Positions 28,815-38,024 of a DNA stretch of 64,000 bases are shown piece after piece. Source of the stretch: an uncultured Prevotellaceae bacterium (lineage in GTDB: Bacteria > Bacteroidota > Bacteroidia > Bacteroidales > Bacteroidaceae); contig CACXIP010000009.1 of assembly GCA_902767775.1 (NCBI GenBank), positions 1 through 64,000 on the forward strand, in the 5' to 3' direction. The translations under genes and the position numbers were made by a program. Below the pieces are notes generated by a model that saw only the letters and a list, made by a program, of their open reading frames with translations, was not told where the DNA came from and ran no database searches. How positions within the stretch are numbered: the first letter of the stretch is position 1; every line of letters starts with the position of its first letter.

Positions 28815-29459
28815 TCACACAATCCGATACCCGTTCTCCTTGCACCAGTCTATGGCGGGACGGTAGCCTTGGGTCATCGCCCTCCTCATCCATCGCAAAC
28901 CGGTTTCCTTGTCCTCTTTTACACCGGTGCCGGTCATGTGAAACCACCCGGTGGCGAATTGTGCCTGGGCATCACCGCTGTTTGCGGCCAATTCATACCA
29001 GAAGGCGCACTCCTCCAGGTTGCGCTCCACACCGTCGCCATTCCAGTATGCAGCACCCACATTTTTCTGTGACTGCACATGGCCTTGGAATGCTGCCTCG
29101 CGATACCATTCAAAAGCCTTGGTGTGGTCCTGTTCGACACCGCTGCCGAGATAGTATGCGTTGGCCACATTGACCTGCGACTGCATATCACCTTTCAGGG
29201 CGGCTTTGAGATACCACTCAAAGGCGAGCGTCATGTTCTGCTCCACACCATCGCCACGGTAATAGCACTCCGCCACGTTGAAGCAGCCATAGAGGTCATC
29301 GGCAGAGGCAGCACGAAGATACCATTGGAACGCCATCTCATGGTCCTCAGTGACACCATGACCACGCATATAGCAGACCCCAAGGTTGTTCATCGCCTTG
29401 GGGTCGCCTTCATTCGCTTGTTTGCGGTATGCGTTTGCGGTATCGCGTTCTTTGCTCAT
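28815..29459 (-). CDS. Sel1-like repeat protein
   Basis: A 214-residue cytoplasmic protein made of about five Sel1-type (TPR-like) repeats of 36 residues. Each has the pattern A...L...Y..G.GV..D...A..W (for example AMNNLGVCYMRGHGVTEDHE, VNVANAYYLGSGVEQDHTKA, KNVGAAYWNGDGVERNLEEC). There is no signal peptide and no extra domain. Such repeats form alpha-solenoids that bind other proteins. It converges with the channel gene, whose stop is 28 bases away, and is upstream-adjacent to nothing on its own strand for about 140 bases. Whether it belongs to the accessory block or to the hexuronate cluster is unclear. The repeats are regular, so the gene is certainly real. Confidence 0.85.
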   Translation of the reverse strand: MSKERDTANAYRKQANEGDPKAMNNLGVCYMRGHGVTEDHEMAFQWYLRAASADDLYGCFNVAECYYRGDGVEQNMTLAFEWYLKAALKGDMQSQVNVANAYYLGSGVEQDHTKAFEWYREAAFQGHVQSQKNVGAAYWNGDGVERNLEECAFWYELAANSGDAQAQFATGWFHMTGTGVKEDKETGLRWMRRAMTQGYRPAIDWCKENGYRIV

Positions 29460-29597
29460 CGCAAAAGTTTTGACGATAATAGATAAGCTAGGAAGTTGAT
29501 GTTGTTAACATATAATTACCATTAATGATTCATGAATTCATATTTATGGCATTAATGAACAATTCGTGGTAATTCTTGTTATTATACCAGCTTATTA

Positions 29598-31076
29598 TTA
29601 CAATATGGTTTTCACTGCCTCGAGCATGCCTTTCTCCTGAATCAGGTCGAGGTCTTTCTTCACGAGTTCTGCCAGACCTGGAATAGCATGGAGGTCCTCA
29701 CCCCAGATGCTGGTGGCACCAAGCACGCCGTCGGTCACCTTCTGGGTGTCGCCGGTTGCCCAAAGCTCTTTGAGCAGTTCCATAATCTTCTGGTCGTCGT
29801 TGGGCACAATCTCTGCACCATCTGCACGTTTGCCACCCTTGTAGTAGGTGATGATGGCTGCGAGACCCATGACCAATCCCTGGGGCAGTTCACCCTTGCG
29901 CTCGAGATACACCTTCACGCCGGGGAGGTCGCGTGCGCAGAACTTCGGGAAGGAGTTGAGCATGATGCTCGTTACTTGGTGGTCGACAAACGGGTTGTTG
30001 AAGCGCTCCAACACGTCGGCAGCGAACTTCTTCAGTTCGTCCATCGGGAGATTGAGGGTCTCCATGAGTTCTTCAAACTGCACCTTGTGGATGTATTTGC
30101 CGATTACCTCGTGGTTGCAGGCATCGCGTACGATATCGACACCGCTCAGGTAGGCGACGGGGGAGAGCACAGTGTGCGGGCCATTGAGCAGCGTCACCTT
30201 ACGCTCGTGGTAGGGCTTCTCGCTCTCAGCGATGAGCACATGCAGACCAGCCTTCTCGGCGGGGAACTCAGCACGCAGCTCCTCGCAGGTCATGTTCTCG
30301 GCTTTCTCAATCACCCAGAGGTGGAATACCTCTGCCTGTACGACGAGGTTGTCCTTATAGCTGATTTTCTGCTGAATCTCAGCAATTTCTTTGCGGGGGA
30401 AGCCAGGAACGATGCGGTCGACGAGGGTGGCGCAAACGTAGCAGTATTTGGTGAACCACTCCTTGAATCCCTCGTAGTCAGCGCCAAAGTCATCCTTCCA
30501 CAGTTCGATATACTGATAGATGCACTCTTTCAGGTGATGGCCGTTGAGGAAGATCAGTTCGCAGGGCATGATGATGAGACCCTTGGTGGGGTCGCCCTCG
30601 AAGGTTTGGTAGCGGCGGTAGAGCAACTGCACGAGTTTGCCGGGATAGCTGCTGGCGGGTGCGTCGCTGAGTTTGCAGGCGGGGTCAAAAGCGATGCCGG
30701 CTTCAGTAGTATTGGAAATCACAAAGCGGATCTCAGGCTGGTCGGCGAGTGCCATGTATGCCCAGTTCTGGGTATAGGGGTTGATGGCGCGTGATACGAC
30801 GTCGATACGCTCGAGGCTGTTGACGGCCTCGCCATTCTCGCGGCCCTGAAGGTTGACGTGATAGAGGCAGTCCTGACCGTTGAGCCAGTCGACCATGCCG
30901 CGTTCGATGGGCTGCACCACCACCACGCTGCCGTTGAAGTCGGTGCGCTGGTTCATCTTCCACAGAATCCAGTCTACAAAAGCACGGAGGAAGTTACCCT
31001 CACCAAACTGAATGACTTTCTCAGGCATGACACTCTTGGGTGCTGTCCGCTTGTTCAATTCTTGCAATCTTTTCAT
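29598..31076 (-). CDS. uxaB: Tagaturonate reductase (altronate oxidoreductase)
   Basis: A 492-residue protein of the mannitol dehydrogenase superfamily, cytoplasmic. The N-terminal nucleotide-binding part has VIQFGEGNFLRAFVDWILWK (about 22-41), characteristic of UxaB, followed by VVVVQPIERGMVDWLNGQD. The C-terminal half carries NGPHTVLSPVAYLSG and FNNPFVDHQVTSIMLNSFPK, with the Lys and His of the catalytic site. UxaB reduces tagaturonate to altronate with NADH in galacturonate breakdown. It is transcribed in the same direction as uxuB and uxuA, 217 bases downstream of uxuB and separated from it by a terminator. A box TACCTTTG on the minus strand (31116-31123) gives it its own promoter. No UxaA or UxaC is visible in the window. 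Confidence 0.9.
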   Translation of the reverse strand: MKRLQELNKRTAPKSVMPEKVIQFGEGNFLRAFVDWILWKMNQRTDFNGSVVVVQPIERGMVDWLNGQDCLYHVNLQGRENGEAVNSLERIDVVSRAINPYTQNWAYMALADQPEIRFVISNTTEAGIAFDPACKLSDAPASSYPGKLVQLLYRRYQTFEGDPTKGLIIMPCELIFLNGHHLKECIYQYIELWKDDFGADYEGFKEWFTKYCYVCATLVDRIVPGFPRKEIAEIQQKISYKDNLVVQAEVFHLWVIEKAENMTCEELRAEFPAEKAGLHVLIAESEKPYHERKVTLLNGPHTVLSPVAYLSGVDIVRDACNHEVIGKYIHKVQFEELMETLNLPMDELKKFAADVLERFNNPFVDHQVTSIMLNSFPKFCARDLPGVKVYLERKGELPQGLVMGLAAIITYYKGGKRADGAEIVPNDDQKIMELLKELWATGDTQKVTDGVLGATSIWGEDLHAIPGLAELVKKDLDLIQEKGMLEAVKTIL

Positions 31077-31115
31077 TTGTTTTATAGATTAAGTTGTTGA
31101 TTGTTTTTCTTAATG

Positions 31116-31123
31116 CAAAGGTA
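31116..31123 (-). promoter_or_regulatory. Minus-7 box (TACCTTTG on the minus strand) for uxaB
   Basis: CAAAGGTA on the plus strand reads TACCTTTG on the minus strand; a weak CTTG lies 19 bases further upstream. The leader to the ATG at 31076 would be about 33 bases. With the terminator at 31228 it makes uxaB a separate unit. Confidence 0.55.
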
Positions 31124-31227
31124 GGCATTTATTCCCAAACGACAAGCGTTCTGCTTGTTAAATTAAACGAAAAGGTTTGCGCTGATTATTCTTTGCCAGA
31201 TTGTGCTTCCATCCGGATAAGAATAGA

Positions 31228-31267
31228 TAGACAAAAATAGCAGGATGCGAACAAAAACCGCATCCTG
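31228..31267 (-). terminator. Terminator after uxuB
   Basis: CAGGATGCG (31241-31249) pairs exactly with CGCATCCTG (31259-31267). Read on the minus strand, the stem is followed by CTATTTTTGTC, a short U-tract. It lies 27 bases after the uxuB stop. Confidence 0.75.
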
Positions 31268-31293
31268 GTATGATATGAATATGTTCCTGCATT

Positions 31294-32880
31294 TTATCTT
31301 GCTGCCACGTATTTGTGCAGTGTCGCACGAACAGCTCCTGGTCCGGCGTAAAGTTCTTTGACCATGCCTTCAATCTGCTCGCCAAGACCTGCCTCATAGA
31401 GGTCGAGGCCGAAGACGTCGGCACGGCTGTAGAGTTGGCGCAGGCAGGAGTAATCCTGGTCGGGCTTGCCAATCTCCAAAGGCTCGACAATAGCCTGCAG
31501 TTCTGCCAGCATGGGGTCGGGAGATGGCTCGAATGGAGTGCCGTCATCCTTGATGCCTTTGAGGTAGCGGGCATAGCCAGCCAATGTCAGCGGGATGAGT
31601 TGGAGGTTGCTCATGTCGAGTCCGCGGGCGATGTATTTTTTGATGGTCTCGCCGAAGCGGATGGGCAGTTTCTGACTGGTATCCATGGCGATGCGCTGTG
31701 GAGCGTCGGGCATGAACGGGTTGGGCAGGCGCCTGTTGATGACAGCACCGATGAACTCGTAGGGATTGAGCACACCTGGGTCGGTCACCACGGGCATCGC
31801 CTCCATATAGCCGATTTTCTGGATGAAACTGCGCAGGTCGTCATCAGCCATCTCGGCGGAGATGAGTGTGTAGCCCAACATACAGCCATAGATGGACATG
31901 GCGGTATGAAGAGGATTGAGACATGTCGTCACCTTCATCGTCTCTACCTTGTCCACTGTCTCACGGGTGGTGTAGAGGGCACCGCCGAGGTCGAGTGGGG
32001 GACGGCCATTGGTGTAGTTGTCCTCGATGACGAGATACTGCACCTCCTCGGCATTGACAAACGGAGCGGTGAAGGTGTGCTTCTCGGTCTCGATGTAGTT
32101 GTTGTCCTCAAAACCGTCTGCAGCCAGCATCTCCTGCACCTTCTGATGGGGGCGCGGAGTGATTTTGTCTATCATCGACCAGGGGAAGGTGATTTTTGTC
32201 TCATCTTTCAAGTAGTCGAGGAATGCGGAGGGAGCAAGACCGTCTTTCACCCATTTCTCAGCGTATGCGAAGACACCTGCCTTCACTTTGTCGCCGTTGT
32301 GCGAGCAGTTGTCCATGCTCTGCACGGTCAGCGGCAGTGACCCTGCTTGGAAGCGCTCCAAGAGCAGGGCTGTCACCTTACCCATGGCGAGGACAGGTTG
32401 CAGTCCGCGTTCCAGGTCTGCTGGTGCCACACTGTAACCTTTCTCTGTGATGGTGAAGGAAATCATCTGCAGCGATGGGTTGCGGAAAATCTCCACCAGT
32501 CGCTGCCAGTCGGCAAATTGGTAGTCGGCTTTGAGGGCTTCGGTGACGGAGGCGATGACTTTCTTCTCGATGGTGCCGGTAGACTGCAGGCTGACGAGCA
32601 GCGAGAGGTTGCCATAGGGTGCGTAGGCCTTGTCGATGACCTCGAAGTCGAACGTCTCAGCGACAATCACGCCACGGTCATACTTGCCCGTATTGAGCGC
32701 GTCATTGAGAATGGCTGCGGGGAAGGCTCTGAAGATGTTGCCACCACCGAAATGCACCCATGTAGGCTCGTCATGGGTCTTTTGCGCGACGGCTTTCCTG
32801 TCAAATTTTGGGAGTTGATAGCCTTTTGCTTCCCATTCTGCAGCATTATAGCTGCCAGAAAGAATATCGTTCAGTTTCAT
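31294..32880 (-). CDS. uxuB: Fructuronate reductase (D-mannonate oxidoreductase), mannitol dehydrogenase family
   Basis: With the start at 32880 (MKLNDILSGSY) the protein has 528 residues; an alternative ATG at 32913 would overlap the uxuA stop by 8 bases. The nucleotide-binding motif is WVHFGGGNIFRAFPAAILND (about 37-56). The catalytic region includes DNCSHNGDKVKAGVFAYAEK, with the conserved Lys, and TTCLNPLHTAMSIYGCMLGY, with the His. The length and the long insert after the Rossmann domain are as in Bacteroidota UxuB. It reduces fructuronate to mannonate, which UxuA then dehydrates. It is 25 bases downstream of uxuA in the same operon. Together they would feed glucuronate released from glucuronoxylan into the KDG pathway. 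Confidence 0.88.
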   Translation of the reverse strand: MKLNDILSGSYNAAEWEAKGYQLPKFDRKAVAQKTHDEPTWVHFGGGNIFRAFPAAILNDALNTGKYDRGVIVAETFDFEVIDKAYAPYGNLSLLVSLQSTGTIEKKVIASVTEALKADYQFADWQRLVEIFRNPSLQMISFTITEKGYSVAPADLERGLQPVLAMGKVTALLLERFQAGSLPLTVQSMDNCSHNGDKVKAGVFAYAEKWVKDGLAPSAFLDYLKDETKITFPWSMIDKITPRPHQKVQEMLAADGFEDNNYIETEKHTFTAPFVNAEEVQYLVIEDNYTNGRPPLDLGGALYTTRETVDKVETMKVTTCLNPLHTAMSIYGCMLGYTLISAEMADDDLRSFIQKIGYMEAMPVVTDPGVLNPYEFIGAVINRRLPNPFMPDAPQRIAMDTSQKLPIRFGETIKKYIARGLDMSNLQLIPLTLAGYARYLKGIKDDGTPFEPSPDPMLAELQAIVEPLEIGKPDQDYSCLRQLYSRADVFGLDLYEAGLGEQIEGMVKELYAGPGAVRATLHKYVAAR

Positions 32881-32905
32881 AATTAATGATTGTGTTGAGT
32901 ATTTC

Positions 32906-34159
32906 TCAGTCAAAGAATCCGGGTTGTTTGTATTCTATACCCAACTCACGGTCTACAGTGGCGAGGATGCCCTGTACCTGTCCGAGGGCGAACATACGTC
33001 CCAATAGGGTGTAGCCGGCATTGTGACCATGGCTGCTTTCGTCCATGATGCCTCCGGGTTGGTCGGTGAAGGTCATACCATGGTCCACGCGCATGGGCAG
33101 TTCGGGATTCTCCTTCTCAAAGATACGGGCGAGTTCTATGATGTCTGCTCTGCCCCCGAGGTGACTTGCCTCAGTGAAGTCGCCGCTGGGGAAGATGTGG
33201 CAGGAGCGCAGGTGTACGAAATGGGTGCGTGAGGCGAATTTCTTGGCCATCTCCACCACGTTGTTGTAAGCTCCTGCGGAGAGGGAACCGGCGCAGAAAG
33301 TCAGTCCGTTGTGCTTGTTGGGCACAGCGTCGAGGAACCACTGGATGTCCTCCTCGGTGCGCACGATACGCGGCAGACCAAGGATTTCAATGGGTGGGTC
33401 GTCGGGATGCACGCACATGTTCATGCCACATTCCTCACAGGTGGGCATGATGGCCTCAAGGAAGTATTTCATGTTGGCGCGAAGCTGTGCCTTGTCGATG
33501 CCTTTGTAGAGGTCGAGGAATTCACGGAACTTCTGTATGGGTGCCTCATCGTCTTCCTTGAAATTGCCGCTGACGAAGCCTTGGGTCTTGATGACGATAT
33601 TCTCCACGAGAGCATGGTCTTTCTCAGGAGTCATCGTCTTGGCGAGGGCATCAGCCTCGGCAAGCACGTTGCGGCCCTCACCGACACCTGCGGGGAACTC
33701 AAACTTTGCCCATTCCTCGCGCGCGCCTGCGCGCTTGAGTATATAGATGTCGAAATAGGCAAACTCCGCGTAGTTAAAGTAGAGGTTGGTCGAGCCGTTC
33801 GGATTCTGGTGAAGCAGGTCAGTACGTGCCCAGTCGAGCACCGGCATGAAGTTGTAGCAGATTGTGTGGATGCCTTCGGCTGAGAGGTTGCGGAGCGACT
33901 CCTTGTAAACCTCTATCTGGTGGTCGCGGTCCTCACCGCCATATTTGATGGTCTCAACCACGGGCAGCGACTCAACCACACTCCAGCGCATGCCGTAACT
34001 CTCGATATACTCACGCAGTTCACGGATTTTCTCACGTGTCCATACTTCGCCCAGGGGCACGTCGTGAAGGGCTGTTACAATGCCCTCGACACCGATTTGC
34101 CGGAGCATGGCAAGAGTAATCTTGTCCTTCTTGCCAAACCAACGCCATGTTCTTTCCAT
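32906..34159 (-). CDS. uxuA: Mannonate dehydratase
   Basis: A 417-residue cytoplasmic enzyme starting MERTWRWFGKKDKITLAMLR, the usual UxuA opening, with GVEGIVTALHDVPLGEVW and NFMPVLDWARTDL typical of the family. Metal-binding residues are in MCVHPDDPPIEILGLPRI, FCAGSLSAGAYN and HLRSCHI/MRVDHGMTF. UxuA converts D-mannonate to 2-keto-3-deoxygluconate using Fe(II) or Mn(II). The length is slightly over that of E. coli UxuA (394), as is common in Bacteroidota. It is the first gene of the uxuA-uxuB unit. The upstream gap of about 100 bases holds only the rpsA terminator and an imperfect TACTTTAT box near 34164-34172 on the minus strand. Confidence 0.93.
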   Translation of the reverse strand: MERTWRWFGKKDKITLAMLRQIGVEGIVTALHDVPLGEVWTREKIRELREYIESYGMRWSVVESLPVVETIKYGGEDRDHQIEVYKESLRNLSAEGIHTICYNFMPVLDWARTDLLHQNPNGSTNLYFNYAEFAYFDIYILKRAGAREEWAKFEFPAGVGEGRNVLAEADALAKTMTPEKDHALVENIVIKTQGFVSGNFKEDDEAPIQKFREFLDLYKGIDKAQLRANMKYFLEAIMPTCEECGMNMCVHPDDPPIEILGLPRIVRTEEDIQWFLDAVPNKHNGLTFCAGSLSAGAYNNVVEMAKKFASRTHFVHLRSCHIFPSGDFTEASHLGGRADIIELARIFEKENPELPMRVDHGMTFTDQPGGIMDESSHGHNAGYTLLGRMFALGQVQGILATVDRELGIEYKQPGFFD

Positions 34160-34211
34160 AAATAATAAAGTAGTTTATTTGGTTAATGAATAGTGTTTCT
34201 CACATTCCTCT

Positions 34212-34246
34212 TTCTACCGAAAGAGCCTGTCGTGAGGACAGGCTCT
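34212..34246 (-). terminator. Terminator after rpsA
   Basis: AGAGCCTGTC (34222-34231) pairs exactly with GACAGGCTCT (34237-34246) over a 5-base loop. Read on the minus strand it is followed by TTCGGTAGAAAG, a weak U-tract. It is 21 bases after the rpsA stop. Stem and loop resemble the terminator at 63049. Confidence 0.7.
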
Positions 34247-34267
34247 TATCGTTTAGAAAGTGGTCGT

Positions 34268-36049
34268 TTACTCGCCTTTTTCCATCTTGGCCTTCAGCGC
34301 TGCAAGAGCGTCGAGGTCGCCGAGAGTGGTGCTGGCAGTCACATTGTTGATGGTAGGAGCTTCCTCTGTTGCCTTTGGAGCCTGACGGCGGGCAGCAGTG
34401 CGCGGCTTCTTCTCTTCCTTGCCCTCCTCGAAGGTGCGGCTGTGGGAGAGGATGATGCGCTTGGTCTCCTTGACAAACTCAATCACCTTGAAGGGGAGCT
34501 CCTCGCCCTGCTGGGCCTGAGTGCCGTCTTCCTTCACCAGGTGCTTCGGTGTGGCAAAGCCCTCACCGCCTTCATTCAATGCAATCACGGCACCCTTGTC
34601 CATAGATTCGGTGATTTTGCCGACATGGACGGAACCCGGAGTGTAGATGGTCTCATAGGTGTCCCAAGGATTGTCCTCGAGCTGCTTGTGACCAAGGCTC
34701 AGACGACGGTTCTCCTTGTCAATCTCAAGCACCATCACCTCGATGGGTGAACCCACCTGGGTGAACTCTGACGGGTGCTTCACCTTCTTGGTCCATGACA
34801 GGTCGCTGATGTGAATCAGACCGTCGACACCTTCCTCAAGCTCAACAAAGATACCGAAGTTGGTGAAGTTGCGAACCTTGGCAGTGTGCTTTGAACCAAG
34901 AGGATATTTCTCCTCGATGTTCTCCCATGGATCTTCTTTCAGCTGCTTGATGCCGAGAGACATCTTGCGCTCGTTGCGGTCGAGAGTAAGGATAACGGCC
35001 TCCACCTCGTCGCCCACGTGCATGAACTCCTGAGCAGAACGCAGATGCTGGCTCCAGCTCATCTCGGAAACGTGAATCAGACCTTCAACACCCGGAGCAA
35101 TCTCAACAAATGCACCGTAGTCGGCAATGACGACTACCTTGCCCTTCACGTGGTCGCCCACCTTCAGGTTCTCGTCGAGTGCATCCCATGGATGCGGAGT
35201 GAGCTGCTTCAGACCGAGAGCAATGCGCTTCTTCTCGTCGTCGAAGTCGAGAATCACCACGTTGATCTTCTGGTCGAGCTCCACCACCTCGTGAGGATCG
35301 CTCACGCGGCCCCATGACAGGTCGGTGATGTGGATGAGTCCGTCTACGCCACCCAGGTCGACAAACACGCCGTAGGTGGTGATGTTCTTGACGGTTCCTT
35401 CGTAAATCTGACCCTTCTCCATCTTGGAGATGATCTCTTTCTTCTGTGCCTCAAGCTCAGCCTCGATAAGTGCCTTGTGTGAAACCACCACGTTGCGGAA
35501 CTCTTGGTTGATTTTCACCACCTTGAACTCCATGGTCTTGCCTACGAACACATCGTAGTCGCGGATGGGGTGCACATCAATCTGGCTGCCGGGGAGGAAA
35601 GCCTCGATGCCGAACACGTCGACAATCATGCCACCCTTGGTGCGGCACTTGATGTAACCGGTGATGACTTCCTCGTTGTCGAGGGCGGCGTTGACACGCT
35701 CCCAGCTCTTGCTCAGGCGAGCCTTCTTGTGGGAAAGAATCAACTGACCTTTTTTGTCTTCCTGATTTTCTACGTAAACCTCTACGATGTCACCAACCTT
35801 CAGGTCGGGGTTGTAGCGGAATTCGCTGGCGGGGATGATACCGTCGCTCTTGTAGCCGATGTTCACGACTACTTCTTTCTTGTCGAAAGAGATGACGCGA
35901 CCTTCAACAACCTGATGCTCGCTCACTTTGTTGAGTGTCTCGTCGTAAGCTTTTGCAAGCTCTTCTTGGCTTGTTTCGCCCATTGTGCCATTCTCAAATT
36001 CTTCCCAGTTGAAGCCCTCGAGTGGCTGGACATTTTTAAAGTTAGACAT
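34268..36049 (-). CDS. rpsA: 30S ribosomal protein S1
   Basis: A 593-residue protein with six S1 (OB-fold) RNA-binding repeats. Their cores are visible as GRVISFDKKEVVVNIGYKSD, GYIKCRTKGGMIVDVFGIEA, GTVKNITTYGVFVDLGGVDG, GKVVVIADYGAFVEIAPGVE, AKVRNFTNFGIFVELEEGVD and GKITESMDKGAVIALNEGGE. Repeats 3 to 5 end with GLIHISDLSW-type motifs. The C-terminal tail (about 535-593) is a basic/Ala-rich extension (KKPRTAARRQAPKATEEAP) as in other Bacteroidota S1. It helps mRNA bind the 30S subunit, which matters in this phylum because Shine-Dalgarno sequences are weak. It is a single-gene unit with its own promoter (36115-36142) and terminator. The gene is a clear housekeeping anchor. Confidence 0.97.
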   Translation of the reverse strand: MSNFKNVQPLEGFNWEEFENGTMGETSQEELAKAYDETLNKVSEHQVVEGRVISFDKKEVVVNIGYKSDGIIPASEFRYNPDLKVGDIVEVYVENQEDKKGQLILSHKKARLSKSWERVNAALDNEEVITGYIKCRTKGGMIVDVFGIEAFLPGSQIDVHPIRDYDVFVGKTMEFKVVKINQEFRNVVVSHKALIEAELEAQKKEIISKMEKGQIYEGTVKNITTYGVFVDLGGVDGLIHITDLSWGRVSDPHEVVELDQKINVVILDFDDEKKRIALGLKQLTPHPWDALDENLKVGDHVKGKVVVIADYGAFVEIAPGVEGLIHVSEMSWSQHLRSAQEFMHVGDEVEAVILTLDRNERKMSLGIKQLKEDPWENIEEKYPLGSKHTAKVRNFTNFGIFVELEEGVDGLIHISDLSWTKKVKHPSEFTQVGSPIEVMVLEIDKENRRLSLGHKQLEDNPWDTYETIYTPGSVHVGKITESMDKGAVIALNEGGEGFATPKHLVKEDGTQAQQGEELPFKVIEFVKETKRIILSHSRTFEEGKEEKKPRTAARRQAPKATEEAPTINNVTASTTLGDLDALAALKAKMEKGE

Positions 36050-36114
36050 AAATGTTAATTAAAAAAATAAATGAATTAATAAAGTTGGACTTTATGTTGA
36101 TCGAAAATCGGCTG

Positions 36115-36142
36115 CAAAATTACTCATTTTTTGTCAAACAAA
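36115..36142 (-). promoter_or_regulatory. Promoter for rpsA
   Basis: On the minus strand TAATTTTG (plus 36115-36122) is preceded by TTTG (plus CAAA 36139-36142) with a 16-base spacer. The leader to the ATG at 36049 would be about 58 bases, room for an autoregulatory structure, though none is obvious. Confidence 0.6.
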
Positions 36143-36223
36143 AGAGTGTTTGTGGCGTTTTATTTTCTGCTGTGAGGGCAATTCTTTATAAATTAATGAT
36201 AATTAACCATTTTCGTTGTGCCA

Positions 36224-38002
36224 TCAGTGCTTTCCTACCACCACTTTCTTGCCGTTGACGATATAAAGACCAGGTGTGAGACCTTGGGTGCTGGTGCTCT
36301 TGCCTCGCAGTTGGCGTCCCTGAAGGTCGTATACGCCTTTCCTGTAACGACTGGTATTCTTGGTAATCTCCATGATGCTGGTGGGCTCAGCATTGACTTC
36401 CTTGTATGCCCATGCCGTGCTGCCTGTGGAACTCACACCAGTAAAAGCAACAGCCCGCTGGCGCTTGGGTTCCATGGTCTGCATCACCATTACCCCCTTG
36501 TATGCGATATTGTTGATGGTCATGGAGATGTAGCAGGTGCCAGGCACCATCTCCCAGCGTCCTGTCCTGTCGCCGCTGATGGTGCCGTTGGCATTGAGCG
36601 TGATGCTGACAGGTGTCACCAATTCCTTCTTCTCGTGGTTGAGGCCATAGCGGTGGACAAGCAACTTGTAGTCGCCGGCAATATAGGCCGTGCTGAACAT
36701 CTCTTTGTTGGCAATGTCGTCGTCGGTGGTTATTTCTCCCGTATACTCGAAGGGGGCGGCACAAAGCCATCCGTCTTGGTTGAGGAACACCTGATGGACA
36801 CGCACCTGATGCCCCTCGCCACCATTCTGGAAACGGGTGTGGTAGACGAGATAAGTGCGCCCGTCGGGAGCGGCGATGATGGAGTTGTGGCCCTGTGAGC
36901 GCTCGCCGTCGCTCATATTGCCCCAATTGCCATAGGCTCCGAAGATGTTCTCGCCGCGGGTGTCGCTGCCAGTACCGAAGTTGAGCTTATACGATGTGTA
37001 GATGGCGTTGGTGCCCTTGGGGTCGGTGTATGGACCGTCGGGATTCTGAGAGCGGAACACGCGCATCTGATAACCTCCGGCCTGTTCCAGCCCGCCATAG
37101 GTGATGAACATGTAGTAGTAGTTGCCAATGTGCTCGATATAGCTGGCCTCGCCCGAGACATACCATCCGCCGCCAATCTTCTTGCCGAAATAGGGGTCGC
37201 TGTTCATGTTCTGACCCGAACCTTGGATGTTGTATGTAGTGTCGTAGTCACGCAGACCGTTGTTCTCGTTGAGGCGCAGTATCCAGATGCCGCCGCTCCA
37301 TGAGCCATACGACATCCACAATTGGCCTTCCTCGTCATAGAACACGCAGGGGTCGATGCAGTGGGGGAGGTATGAGCCCCAATTGTTGCCGCGTTTGTAG
37401 CGGGTGGGCAGGGTGGATAGCGGACCCGTTACCAACTCAAGGTCGGTCTTTTTGTAACTGACACTTTCGTCGTCGCTCACATTGAAACCACTGATTACCA
37501 CAGGTGCCTGATAGCGGTATGGGCCTCGCACGTCGTTGCTCGTCAGCAGGATGATGCTGGAGTTCCATTTCGGACCGTTGATGCTCAGATACATGCACCA
37601 TTTGCCCATCTTCTTGTTCCAGATGACGTCGGGTGCCCACATGTTGCCATCAATGTTGTAGCCATCGCCGTAGGCAGCCGACCACTGCATGGCGTTGAAG
37701 TTGGGAAAATCCACTTCCTGACCTTTGATGGTCACCGATTTGACTTCTTGGCTGAGGAATGCGACACGGTTCTGTGCGTTCGTAGAACTGGCATTGGCCC
37801 AATTTGCGGTGAAAGTGGTCCAACTCATCAGGTCCTTCGACCATGCCGATGCACGGTGACTTCCGAAGATATACCAGTAATTGTTTCCTTCGTTAAGGAC
37901 AATCGACGGGTCGTGTACTGATACGCGTCTCATTGTTATCGTGCCTTGTCCCATCATGGTAAGGGGGACAATGGCCCATAAAATCATAAAAAGTCGTTTC
38001 AT
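36224..38002 (-). CDS. GH43 exported enzyme, probably arabinan endo-/exo-alpha-L-arabinosidase, with sorting-type tail
   Basis: The start at 38002 opens a signal peptide (MKRLFMILWAIVPLTMMGQG); upstream in-frame codons lie inside the preceding gene. The mature enzyme (about 570 residues) has a five-bladed propeller. The catalytic base is Asp31 in SVHDPSIV; YWYIFGSHRASAWSKDLMSW, MWAPDVIWNKKMGKWCMYLS, HCIDPCVFYDEEGQLWMSYG and the probable acid in SGEASYIEH follow. A C-terminal beta-barrel domain (about 430-540) and the tail VYDLQGRQLRG...GLYIVNGKKVVV complete it. The layout fits GH43 arabinanases with a C-terminal domain; xylosidase activity is not excluded. It is 22 bases downstream of the other GH43 gene and surely co-transcribed. 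The tail suggests surface delivery by a type IX-like route, for which porX and porW lie nearby. Confidence 0.85.
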   Translation of the reverse strand: MKRLFMILWAIVPLTMMGQGTITMRRVSVHDPSIVLNEGNNYWYIFGSHRASAWSKDLMSWTTFTANWANASSTNAQNRVAFLSQEVKSVTIKGQEVDFPNFNAMQWSAAYGDGYNIDGNMWAPDVIWNKKMGKWCMYLSINGPKWNSSIILLTSNDVRGPYRYQAPVVISGFNVSDDESVSYKKTDLELVTGPLSTLPTRYKRGNNWGSYLPHCIDPCVFYDEEGQLWMSYGSWSGGIWILRLNENNGLRDYDTTYNIQGSGQNMNSDPYFGKKIGGGWYVSGEASYIEHIGNYYYMFITYGGLEQAGGYQMRVFRSQNPDGPYTDPKGTNAIYTSYKLNFGTGSDTRGENIFGAYGNWGNMSDGERSQGHNSIIAAPDGRTYLVYHTRFQNGGEGHQVRVHQVFLNQDGWLCAAPFEYTGEITTDDDIANKEMFSTAYIAGDYKLLVHRYGLNHEKKELVTPVSITLNANGTISGDRTGRWEMVPGTCYISMTINNIAYKGVMVMQTMEPKRQRAVAFTGVSSTGSTAWAYKEVNAEPTSIMEITKNTSRYRKGVYDLQGRQLRGKSTSTQGLTPGLYIVNGKKVVVGKH

Positions 38003-38024
38003 ATCTTTTGTTTTTGTTGTTTGG

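Noticed and set aside
29688-32340. Two long plus-strand frames opposite uxaB and uxuB (368 and 341 codons)
   Set aside because: Both mirror real genes with intact motifs and show no protein-like pattern of their own.
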